DNA of 7,374 bases from JARIHD01 sp036392795 (GTDB lineage: Bacteria; Patescibacteriota; Saccharimonadia; Saccharimonadales; UBA4665). The position numbers and the translations under genes were made by a program. The stretch is taken from NCBI GenBank assembly GCA_036392795.1, contig DASVXH010000082.1, forward strand, positions 1 through 7,374, given 5' to 3'. The notes beneath the pieces were generated by a model that did not search any database, was not told the DNA's origin, and was given only the letters and a program-made list of their open reading frames with translations. Below are positions 1-4,923 of the stretch, in pieces. Numbering within the stretch: the first letter of the stretch is position 1; every line of letters begins with the position of its first letter.

Positions 1-1
1 T

Positions 2-178
2 GACAGCAATGCCACTATTTATGCCGCACCTGCGGGCGCGAGCACCTGGTACGACCAGATTAATCCTGGCAATAGCGTTACCGGTGACATTTTATTCGAT
101 TTGCCCGCCGGAGTTACGCCGGTTACTGCGGTGCTGCATGATAGTGCATATAGTAGCGGGGTTAAGGTAAAACTCTAA
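2..178 (+). CDS. DUF4352-type exported protein, C-terminal part (5' end outside window)
   Basis: An open frame enters from the left edge and ends at TAA 176-178, giving the last 58 residues. The segment contains W-Y-D-Q-I-N-P-G, then G-D-I-L-F-D-L-P-A-G and a final run of alternating residues ending V-K-V-K-L. This is the usual end of DUF4352 domains, immunoglobulin-like beta sandwiches found in secreted or lipid-anchored proteins of Gram-positive-type and CPR bacteria. The PG...G...F.LP pattern is the strand that closes the sandwich. The expected N-terminal signal or lipobox lies outside the window, so location is inferred. The family has no known enzymatic activity. Confidence is good for the frame and moderate for the family, because only the last third can be seen. 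Confidence 0.7.
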   Translation, partial: DSNATIYAAPAGASTWYDQINPGNSVTGDILFDLPAGVTPVTAVLHDSAYSSGVKVKL

Positions 179-184
179 GCCATT

Positions 185-219
185 GCCGTGAGGGTTGTCA
201 ATCAAAACACCCTCACGGC
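185..219. terminator. Strong 11-bp hairpin after the DUF4352 gene
   Basis: Arms 185-195 (GCCGTGAGGGT) and 209-219 (ACCCTCACGGC) are perfectly complementary around a 13-nt loop, seven bases after the stop codon. It is well placed to end + strand transcription or protect the mRNA 3' end. Neither side carries a clear T-tract, so it is not a textbook intrinsic terminator. Confidence 0.6.
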
Positions 220-268
220 TCGATACATAATTGAGAAAAATGAGAAAGGTATCAGAATCAATTATCTT

Positions 269-303
269 ATTGGCATCTTTTGAGATTAAATAAGCATTGG
301 CAT
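269..303. repeat. Direct repeat ATTGGCAT, two copies 27 bp apart
   Basis: ATTGGCAT occurs at 269-276 and 296-303. The second copy lies between the proposed -35 and -10 boxes of the candidate small RNA promoter, so the pair could be a regulator binding site. Chance cannot be excluded in this AT-rich stretch. Confidence 0.25.
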
Positions 304-314
304 TGTGCTACAAT
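286..314 (+). promoter_or_regulatory. Extended -10 promoter for the candidate small RNA
   Basis: TACAAT at 309-314 is directly preceded by TGC (306-308), an extended -10 element. Seventeen bases further upstream is a weak -35 match, TTAAAT at 286-291. The predicted start is near 321, which is exactly where the structured segment begins. Confidence 0.45.
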
Positions 315-362
315 AATAAGTGCCCAGGGGTCCTGTTCATCGGGTAACTCCTGCGCAACTAC

Positions 363-395
363 AAGAGCCGGGGCTATTTGCCAAGGCTCTTTTGT
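363..395 (+). terminator. Terminator-like hairpin at the convergent junction
   Basis: Arms AAGAGCC (363-369) and GGCTCTT (385-391) form a 7-bp stem, with an inner GGC/GCC pairing at 372-374 and 380-382. The + strand continues with TTGTC, giving a CTCTTTTGT run, so it works better rightward. Further pairing of 356-361 with 397-402 is possible. Leftward it has only a weak T-run and may serve the DUF3800 gene, whose stop lies in the loop. Confidence 0.5.
370..378 (+). repeat. Inverted repeat GGGGCTATT, left copy
   Basis: This 9-mer is repeated in perfect inverted orientation at 1285-1293, with further similarity inward (TGCCAA here, CCAA there). The two copies bracket the DUF3800 gene with almost no spare DNA. 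It resembles the GGGGCT-starting ends I recall for IS1016/IS1595-type elements. It also lies in a hairpin loop and contains the DUF3800 stop codon. Confidence 0.4.
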
Positions 396-1240
396 CGTAG
401 TTTGAGGACGTCGGCCTCTGCTAATTTTGGAACAATCACAATACCTGGCAGATGCTTGGAAGTTTCATAATGGACAACTTTAATGCCCCGTCGATCATAT
501 ATGCCGGAGTTGAGCATGTCCGTGCCGATGCTGGGATTAAGCCGTTGATCGAATAGGTGTAGCGTCGCATATGCTATGTGATCAACACATTGTAAAAAGT
601 AGGAGTTCTTAGAGCTTTTGAAAAGTGGATCTTCAACAAGACCTTTGACTTTAATGTCCAAAGTTGTACCATCCGTTTGACGCACCTTATTGAATGCACG
701 CATTTTGCGCAGATATTTAATCACCGCCTTATCTTCTTGCCCATCATTAACCACGATATAAGGATGTTTATCTGTTTCAGGCGAATACTCGTTAAAGAAT
801 GTCTTATCAATTCTGTTAAAGAGGTTTTCATAGGCGCGTTCACGCGCTGTCTCCGGCGTTATCGTTTGGTATTGGGTTAACTTACGGACGGCGACTGTAA
901 TTATGGATATCTCAGGCCAAAAAGAATAATTAGTTAACATATACTTGAGCAAACGCTGGCGCTTATCGCTTGTCATGTGCATGTATCGCTGATGCTTCCA
1001 TACGGCCTTTCCACCAATTAGCTCATATGCATGGATTTGCTCAGACTGCTTGATACCATAGTTGTGTCGCAGGTCGTGTCTTAGCGTCTTGAACCGGCCG
1101 AATACCTTCTCCCAATCATTGGTATCCACAATAATGGCCGAGAGCACAAAATATAGACTCTTTCGTTTGTTTGTTTTTGCTTCAGCCTCGGACAGTTGGT
1201 CATTAAACGTACCAGATTCATCGATGTAAATTAGCTTCAT
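374..1240 (-). CDS. DUF3800 domain protein
   Basis: This encodes a 288-residue soluble protein of the DUF3800 family, which is thought to adopt an RNase H-like fold and is often seen in mobile or defence-related neighbourhoods. No enzymatic activity is established to my knowledge. The hallmark Y-I-D-E-S-G-T-F lies at residues 5-12, with D7 a likely metal ligand. Other family signatures are the Q-I-H-A-Y-E segment near 68-73, V-V-N-D-G-Q-E-D at 163-170 and the C-terminal S-Y-F-L-Q-C-V-D-H-I-A-Y-A helix at 213-225. Length is normal and the frame is intact. The ATG at 1240 is chosen because a perfect extended -10 (TGG-TATAAT) lies 11 nt upstream, implying an almost leaderless mRNA. The gene is bounded by a GGGGCTATT inverted repeat and sits next to an IS1595 transposase, so it may be mobile cargo. 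Family assignment is firm; function is unknown. Confidence 0.85.
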   Translation of the reverse strand: MKLIYIDESGTFNDQLSEAEAKTNKRKSLYFVLSAIIVDTNDWEKVFGRFKTLRHDLRHNYGIKQSEQIHAYELIGGKAVWKHQRYMHMTSDKRQRLLKYMLTNYSFWPEISIITVAVRKLTQYQTITPETARERAYENLFNRIDKTFFNEYSPETDKHPYIVVNDGQEDKAVIKYLRKMRAFNKVRQTDGTTLDIKVKGLVEDPLFKSSKNSYFLQCVDHIAYATLHLFDQRLNPSIGTDMLNSGIYDRRGIKVVHYETSKHLPGIVIVPKLAEADVLKLRQKSLGK

Positions 1241-1251
1241 AATTGCCCTTA

Positions 1252-1260
1252 ATTATACCA
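1252..1260 (-). promoter_or_regulatory. Extended -10 promoter of the DUF3800 gene
   Basis: On the minus strand TGG-TATAAT occupies 1260-1252, a consensus -10 with the TG extension, 11 nt before the ATG. Transcription should start about 4-5 nt before the start codon. No good -35 is seen at 16-18 bp, as is common with extended -10 promoters. AAGG just before the ATG would lie at or outside the transcript start. Confidence 0.65.
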
Positions 1261-1284
1261 GGTCAGGGCGTTGTAATTTATTGG

Positions 1285-1293
1285 AATAGCCCC
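1285..1293 (-). repeat. Inverted repeat GGGGCTATT, right copy
   Basis: On the minus strand GGGGCTATTCCAATAAATT begins at 1293 and reads inward toward the DUF3800 gene, mirroring the copy at 370-378. The nine outer bases match perfectly. No matching 8-bp flanking duplication was found (CAAGAGCC on the left, ATAGTTTG on the right). Confidence 0.4.
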
Positions 1294-1366
1294 ATAGTTT
1301 GACAAGACAATTTGTTGATGTCGTACGATGGATGCTACTATCGGTTCATGGATGAACGCGAACGAT

Positions 1367-2140
1367 TTAAGGCTTTACTTCAACAGGTTGCGCCACCGCT
1401 TCCAAGAGCAGAGGGAAAATCTGCTCGTCCCGATGGTTATACCGGAAACAGAATTCGTTTGCGTATAACTGCATATACTTCCGCGAAACGGAGCGGTGCG
1501 TCCCGGCCCAAGAAGGTTTCAAAAGGCCCCAAACGCCCTCGATAGTGTTACTGTAAACATCTTCACGCACATACTCACGGCGGCTGTGAACCACCGTTTT
1601 ACGGTCGTAATCTTTCTCGGTTCGGTGGTAGATTCCACTTTCGTCGGTATTAAGTACCGAACCTTTTTCTACATGCTTACGCACAAATGGAACGGCGGTA
1701 GTAGCCGTAGCGCTGTCTACTACCTCGATAGATACGCGGCCGCCACGCTCAACAACGCCAAGCAATACGGGTCGCTTGTTCCATGGCAGGCTCGTGCTGC
1801 GTCTCCTTCCTCCTACCCAGGTTTCGTCGGCTTCAACAATTCCAGTCAGCTTCTTAGTATCCTGCTTCATAGACATACGTATTTGTTTGCCCATTCGCCA
1901 AGCAGTTTTATATGTTACGCCGGTATGGCGTTGCAGTTCTTTGGCCGCAATATTGTTTTTACACGTTGAAAAGAAGTAGATCGCTAAGAACCAAGTCTGT
2001 AGTGACGAGGTTGACCTATGCATGATGGTACCCGCAGTTGGGTACAATTGGTGCCTGCAATGTACACAGGCAAAGCAGCGTCTATTTTTGACACGGCAAA
2101 ACTCGGCGTCTACTACGCCGCATTTAGGGCAGTACGGCAT
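1367..2140 (-). CDS. IS1595-family (ISXO2-like) transposase, probably 5'-broken
   Basis: This encodes a 257-residue DDE-type transposase that would cut and join the ends of its insertion sequence. An N-terminal zinc ribbon has cysteines at 4, 7, 25 and 28. Next come the family blocks T-A-G-T-I-M-H-R-S (35-43), W-F-L-A-I-Y (50-55) and G-V-T-Y-K-T-A-W-R-M (74-83). Catalytic candidates are D105 (V-E-A-D-E-T), D166 (L-N-T-D-E-S) and the S-N-T-I-E-G-V-W block at 197-204. The ATG at 2140 has no Shine-Dalgarno site, and clear family sequence continues 33 codons upstream without ATG, GTG or TTG. Homologues carry this leading segment, so the start region appears frameshifted. The catalytic domain itself is intact. 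Family assignment is secure; activity is doubtful unless an unusual start or a -1 frameshift is used. Confidence 0.85.
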   Translation of the reverse strand: MPYCPKCGVVDAEFCRVKNRRCFACVHCRHQLYPTAGTIMHRSTSSLQTWFLAIYFFSTCKNNIAAKELQRHTGVTYKTAWRMGKQIRMSMKQDTKKLTGIVEADETWVGGRRRSTSLPWNKRPVLLGVVERGGRVSIEVVDSATATTAVPFVRKHVEKGSVLNTDESGIYHRTEKDYDRKTVVHSRREYVREDVYSNTIEGVWGLLKPSWAGTHRSVSRKYMQLYANEFCFRYNHRDEQIFPLLLEAVAQPVEVKP

Positions 2141-2247
2141 GTTACTGAAGCGCTGATTAAATAATTCTTCCAGACAATAGTCATCGTCAGGATAGTCTTT
2201 AAGGAACTGTATTAGGGTATAACTAACTACAGACAGAAATTACTCAT
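2141..2247 (-). pseudogene. Displaced N-terminal coding segment of the transposase
   Basis: In frame with the transposase, codons 2239 to 2141 are open and encode Y-T-L-I-Q-F-L-K-D-Y-P near the start and L-E-E-L-F-N-Q-R-F at the end, the leader typical of ISXO2-like transposases. The frame is closed upstream by TAA (2242-2240). An ATG at 2247 opens another frame (M-S-N-F-C-L-stop). A -1 shift after its fourth codon joins M-S-N-F to L-S-V-V-S-Y-T-L-I-Q-F, which looks like the natural start. One lost base, or programmed -1 frameshifting, would explain this. No classic slippery heptamer is present. Confidence 0.6.
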
Positions 2248-2253
2248 TTCTGT
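2233..2253. repeat. Perfect 8-bp stem-loop over the transposase start region
   Basis: ACAGAAAT (2233-2240) and ATTTCTGT (2246-2253) flank a 5-nt loop. It covers the orphan ATG at 2247 and the apparent frameshift point. In IS mRNAs such hairpins can block translation of read-through transcripts; here that role is inferred. Confidence 0.45.
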
Positions 2254-2404
2254 TCTCAAAGCCGGTTATATTGCAAAGAATGGCCTAAAAGCTACTGGCC
2301 GCTGTCTATTTTACTACATTCTTGCTCACTTGGCGAATCTGTTTGCGTGTTTTGAGGGGATAGTTACCCTTTACACATGGCCTTTTAGTCGCCAGATACA
2401 ATAA
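2248..2404. other. Intergenic stretch without a gene, imperfect inverted repeat inside
   Basis: No open frame or recognised gene is present. TGGC plus CTAAAAG (2281-2291) pairs with CTTTTAG plus GCCA (2382-2394), separated by one 2-nt bulge and a loop of about 90 nt. Inside, AGGG...CCCT surrounds 2355-2370, nested in GTGT...ACAC (2347-2376). This should contain the right end of the insertion sequence and the promoter of its transposase; a TAAAAT at about 2310-2315 (minus) is a weak -10 candidate. Confidence 0.35.
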
Positions 2405-2440
2405 GGTATCCGAAAGTTTAGCTTCGGATACCGGTATTTT
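2405..2440. terminator. Bidirectional intrinsic terminator
   Basis: A perfect 10-bp stem, GGTATCCGAA (2405-2414) with TTCGGATACC (2423-2432), encloses an 8-nt loop. Leftward it is followed by TTATTGTAT and lies 29 bp after the DUF1761 stop codon, which it probably terminates. Rightward it is followed by GGTATTTTT. Confidence 0.75.
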
Positions 2441-2460
2441 TCAGTTGTAGCTTAGTTTGC

Positions 2461-2880
2461 CTACGGCTGCATCAGGCCGAGAACTAATCCCATGATTAGA
2501 AGCGTGACAAGTTCGTGCGTCACATTCAGAAGTGTTAGTTTTGCAGGACGGCCTTCAAATGCATCATGCGTAATAAAACGAGCCGCCGTAAATCCCAGCC
2601 AGAGCCAAAATGCGGTCGACAAAGCATCCCGCAGAAACGAGTTATCGAAGTATACATGAGACAGATATGTTACATGAGCCAATACGTAAGCGGTTAGAAA
2701 GCTAACGATAAAGGTAGTCGTGAGTGGCATCCATACGGAACCACCGTCTTTTTTAGGGTCAACTTTTGCAAGTTTCATCCACATCTTGCCAAAAACACCT
2801 TGGGCGTACCAAATAGATCCCACCGCCATGCTCGAAAGAGTAGCCAGCAGTACTGCCCACATATTTACCTGAACTTCCAT
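2461..2880 (-). CDS. DUF1761 family membrane protein
   Basis: This encodes a 139-residue integral membrane protein with four predicted helices at about 6-25, 50-71, 86-104 and 114-137, normal length for DUF1761 (PF08570). The family is recognised by the first helix followed by G-S-I-W-Y at 21-25 and by the W-L-W-L-G-F-T-A-A segment at 92-100. Its function is not known. The ATG at 2880 is supported by GGAGGG at 2889-2884, though spacing to the ATG is short (3-4 nt). A strong hairpin terminator follows the stop codon. It lies 120 bp from the NYN gene and has its own candidate promoter, so it is probably a separate transcription unit. Family assignment is confident. Confidence 0.85.
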   Translation of the reverse strand: MEVQVNMWAVLLATLSSMAVGSIWYAQGVFGKMWMKLAKVDPKKDGGSVWMPLTTTFIVSFLTAYVLAHVTYLSHVYFDNSFLRDALSTAFWLWLGFTAARFITHDAFEGRPAKLTLLNVTHELVTLLIMGLVLGLMQP

Positions 2881-2909
2881 ATACCCTCCGTGAATGTTTA
2901 TATGTGCCT

Positions 2910-2939
2910 AGTATGCGCTTTGGCCGTGGCGTTTGTCCA
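2910..2939 (-). promoter_or_regulatory. Candidate promoter of the DUF1761 gene
   Basis: On the minus strand TGGACA (2939-2934, five of six matches to TTGACA) is followed after 18 bp by CATACT (2915-2910, four of six). This predicts a leader of about 22 nt containing the GGAGGG Shine-Dalgarno site. TATAAA nearer the ATG is an alternative -10. Confidence 0.4.
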
Positions 2940-3000
2940 GTAATTCTTAAGCTTAGCTGTGACTCTATAGACTGAACCGCAAAAAACAGAACTAGTCGGG

Positions 3001-3573
3001 TTATTTTTTCCTTTTACGATAGTCGTAGTAGGCTAAGTCGCGGCGGAACTGGTCGATACGCACTACATAGTCTTCATACCGATTGTACAATCCTGAATAA
3101 TGTCCCGTAGGTGCAAGTAGATGAAGTAGTCGCTTTTTTGCCTCCAGATATTCAACTAGGCAGTAGAAATCGCCGTCGCCTGATACGATTATGGCTTTGT
3201 CGTAGTTACTCATCTCCTTCATAGCCCATAGGACCAATTCAGCGTCTATATTTCCTTTGATTGGTTTTTTATCTTCGGCATCTGCGGACTTTTCGGGCGG
3301 TTGGTTTTCGGGGCGTGGCTTAGTTAGATCAAAGGTAGGTTTTAGTACCACTGCGTACCCGGCATCGTGCATTTGCTCGTATAACGCCTCATTTTCTGGG
3401 ATATACCCGATAAACATAAAGGCCTTGGATACACCATATTTTGTACTCAGAAATTGGCGAAATTTACGCCAATCCATTTTCCAGCCCAGTTTCTGAACAC
3501 TGAGATTAAGGTTCTGACTATCTATAAAGGCAAAGACGCGTGGCGGCTCAGATTTTGGATCACGAACATTCAT
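3001..3573 (-). CDS. NYN domain (LabA/DUF88-like) putative ribonuclease
   Basis: This encodes a 190-residue cytoplasmic protein of the NYN branch of PIN-like nucleases, a fold that uses clustered acidic residues and a metal ion to cut RNA. F-I-D-S-Q-N-L at 16-22 supplies D18 and N21, G-N-I-D-A-E-L at 107-113 supplies D110, and V-S-G-D-G-D-F at 130-136 supplies D133 and D135. A charged linker rich in P, E and K (about 84-106) interrupts the core, and the tail is very basic (R-K-R-K-K). All expected acidic positions are present, so catalysis is plausible; the substrate is unknown. The ATG lies 4 bp after the preceding lipoprotein stop codon. AAGGA is 13 nt upstream, too far for a good ribosome site, so translation is probably coupled. 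It is the last gene of the block that begins with glycyl-tRNA synthetase. Confidence 0.85.
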   Translation of the reverse strand: MNVRDPKSEPPRVFAFIDSQNLNLSVQKLGWKMDWRKFRQFLSTKYGVSKAFMFIGYIPENEALYEQMHDAGYAVVLKPTFDLTKPRPENQPPEKSADAEDKKPIKGNIDAELVLWAMKEMSNYDKAIIVSGDGDFYCLVEYLEAKKRLLHLLAPTGHYSGLYNRYEDYVVRIDQFRRDLAYYDYRKRKK

Positions 3574-3577
3574 TAAG

Positions 3578-4081
3578 TTATTTTGTTCCTTCCCAGCAAA
3601 TTATAGAACCCAGAAAGCCCGGAGCTTGAGGGCTAGGAATGGGAATGTCCAAGATGACATTATATTTATCGTGCGTCTTCATCCATCTACTATGAGCCGG
3701 CGGACCATAATTCATAGGGTTGATAAGTGCATCCGGGCTATAGTCGCCCACGCGCTCACAGTTAATCCCAGAATTATCGCCCTCCTTTGACTCTATTTCA
3801 AAGCCCGCACTGCCATCTTTAAAATGAGGAATTAGGCGAGTTGGACGCTTGTTGGGGTGGTTGATCATCCACCGCAAAAGCGATTGGTCCTCATATCCAC
3901 CCAGAACGCGCACATCAATATAATTGTCACGTTGCTCCTCGCTCATACCAGTACCGATCAAAATGTTTGCCTCGGAACTACCGCATGCCGTAAGAGAGCC
4001 CAACAAAGTGAGCACAACTGCCAGACCAGTTCTTCGTCCGCCCCTAGAAGGCTGGACCGCTTCATGTATATTTGCTCCCAT
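3578..4081 (-). CDS. Small lipoprotein with a repeated W-M motif, unknown function
   Basis: I do not recognise the family. The 167-residue product has a basic stretch (R-G-G-R-R, 13-17), a hydrophobic core (19-30) and a lipobox L-T-A-C with C33, so it should be lipid-anchored outside the cell membrane. The mature part has two more cysteines (108, 162), which could form a disulfide. R-W-M occurs twice, at 70-72 and 132-134, each followed by a similar stretch (I-N-H-P... and K-T-H-D...), and the first resembles repeats in the neighbouring lipoprotein. The N-terminus is odd: ATG 4081 lacks a Shine-Dalgarno site, while an ATG at 4065 in another frame has GGGAG at good spacing and begins M-K-R-S-S-L. 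A frameshift in the signal peptide or a leaderless start at 4081 are both possible. Confidence 0.7.
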   Translation of the reverse strand: MGANIHEAVQPSRGGRRTGLAVVLTLLGSLTACGSSEANILIGTGMSEEQRDNYIDVRVLGGYEDQSLLRWMINHPNKRPTRLIPHFKDGSAGFEIESKEGDNSGINCERVGDYSPDALINPMNYGPPAHSRWMKTHDKYNVILDIPIPSPQAPGFLGSIICWEGTK

Positions 4082-4091
4082 GTACTTCTAT

Positions 4092-4100
4092 ATTATTCCA
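4092..4100 (-). promoter_or_regulatory. Possible extended -10 before the 167-residue lipoprotein
   Basis: On the minus strand TGG-AATAAT occupies 4100-4092, five of six matches to the -10 consensus with the TG extension, 10 nt before the ATG. It could be an internal operon promoter giving a nearly leaderless mRNA. No -35 is evident. Confidence 0.35.
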
Positions 4101-4136
4101 CACTGGGCGTACAGAAAAATGATTTTTTTGATTTGG

Positions 4137-4913
4137 CTATCCGGTAGTCCAGTCTACCCATTTTGTATCTTGGGGACATTCACCTGGCTGATCTATCGGA
4201 TCAAACACGGCCAGACCCTTAAATCTATTCCAGGTGTCTTCATGGCCGAGACTGGAAGTACAAAGTGTTACCTGTCCGAAAATTGATTTCGCCGCCGGAT
4301 GATTCAAGTAAAGTTCGCGTAGGCCACGGTGATTGTCTTGAGCGGTACGAGCGTCGGCGATAAATGTCAGATGTGCGTCGGGATTGTCGCTCAGCCATTC
4401 GTAAATCCTGAATGACGCCTCGGGTTTATCGCAGGAATCGGTGAAGTCTTGTTTATTGCCGGGAGCGATGACCAAAGCATAATCTAGCTGTTTTTCCTGG
4501 GCCGGAGTCATTCTTTGCAAGGTGTAGTCTAAGCCCAGACGACCTAAGCTAAAGGTTAGCACCTGACTGACATGCGGATTTTCTTTTAAAAAGCGCGTGG
4601 CGTTATCGGAGCGACAATTGTCTGCTGTCCAGGAATTATCGGCACCGGGTTCGGCCACCATTTTGATAAGACCACTGGGGATTTCCATACTTTTCAGGTT
4701 ATGCATGTCCTGTAGTCGGGGCTGAAAATAAACCATATTGGGCGTGTGGGGTGGCGGAATGTGCCCTCCTGTCGAAGGCATTGCCACAGATGGCGGGGTG
4801 GCATCTGTGGGCGGCACCAACGTTTCCGGTGCGGACTGCCCTTGCACCGCTTCGCTGCAGCCGGCGGACAATCCGGCAACTAGGGTTAGGGCCAATACGT
4901 TTTGCTTTTTCAT
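4137..4913 (-). CDS. Lipoprotein with internal repeats, unknown function
   Basis: I do not recognise the family. The 258-residue product begins with a classic lipoprotein signal: M-K-K, a hydrophobic run and L-S-A-G-C with C19. A proline-rich tether follows (about 28-60), so the folded domain probably sits away from the membrane. That domain has four cysteines (100, 161, 218, 246), possibly two disulfides. Three similar stretches appear: F-L-K-E-N-P-H at 108-114, W-L-S-D-N-P-D at 173-179 and L-Y-L-N-H-P at 201-206, each followed within about ten residues by a hydrophobic strand. Related sequence occurs in the next gene, suggesting paralogues. AGGAG (4925-4921), 7 nt before the ATG, overlaps the stop codon of the membrane protein upstream, which supports this start and an operon. 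Extracytoplasmic location is likely; role is unknown. Confidence 0.75.
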   Translation of the reverse strand: MKKQNVLALTLVAGLSAGCSEAVQGQSAPETLVPPTDATPPSVAMPSTGGHIPPPHTPNMVYFQPRLQDMHNLKSMEIPSGLIKMVAEPGADNSWTADNCRSDNATRFLKENPHVSQVLTFSLGRLGLDYTLQRMTPAQEKQLDYALVIAPGNKQDFTDSCDKPEASFRIYEWLSDNPDAHLTFIADARTAQDNHRGLRELYLNHPAAKSIFGQVTLCTSSLGHEDTWNRFKGLAVFDPIDQPGECPQDTKWVDWTTG

Positions 4914-4923
4914 ATAAACACTC

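Larger units (their letters stand above)
321..396 (+). ncRNA. Candidate small RNA of about 75 nt, unnamed
   Basis: No open frame explains this stretch, yet it folds cleanly. The first hairpin pairs 321-323 with 355-357, 325-331 with 347-353 (one mismatch, C324/C354, separates these) and 332-335 with 341-344, closing on a TTCAT loop with a two-base TA bulge. Two pairs in it are G-U wobbles (329/349 and 334/342). On the opposite strand they would be A-C mismatches, so the structure favours + strand RNA. A second hairpin, 363-369 with 385-391, is followed by TTGTC and resembles a terminator. A promoter with its start near 321 fits the 5' end. The last 20 or so bases are antisense to the end of the DUF3800 gene. 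I do not recognise a known RNA family. The alternative is a terminator of the minus-strand gene. Moderate to low confidence. Confidence 0.4.
1283..2369 (-). mobile_element. IS1595-family insertion sequence, boundaries uncertain
   Basis: The element is defined by its transposase. The ends are only a best guess: GGAATAGCCCC at 1283-1293 (+ strand) against GGTAACTATCCCC reading inward on the minus strand from 2368, an imperfect inverted repeat needing two gaps. The resulting span of about 1.09 kb is typical for IS1595 elements with one gene. No convincing 8-bp target duplication flanks it. The left end competes with the alternative reading that 1285-1293 belongs to a separate element carrying DUF3800. 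Confidence 0.3.

Noticed and set aside
1312..1979. Open frames on the + strand across the transposase
   Set aside because: They mirror the codon structure of the minus-strand transposase and have no recognisable domain.
2978..2983. T6 run downstream of the NYN gene as an intrinsic terminator
   Set aside because: No stem of useful strength precedes the run on the minus strand.
4102..4136. AAAAA/TTTTT hairpin between the two lipoproteins as a terminator
   Set aside because: The stem is AT only and the genes look co-transcribed; it would be too weak.
3857..4286. Overlapping + strand frames across the two lipoproteins
   Set aside because: They lie opposite genes with clear lipoboxes and contain no motif of their own.
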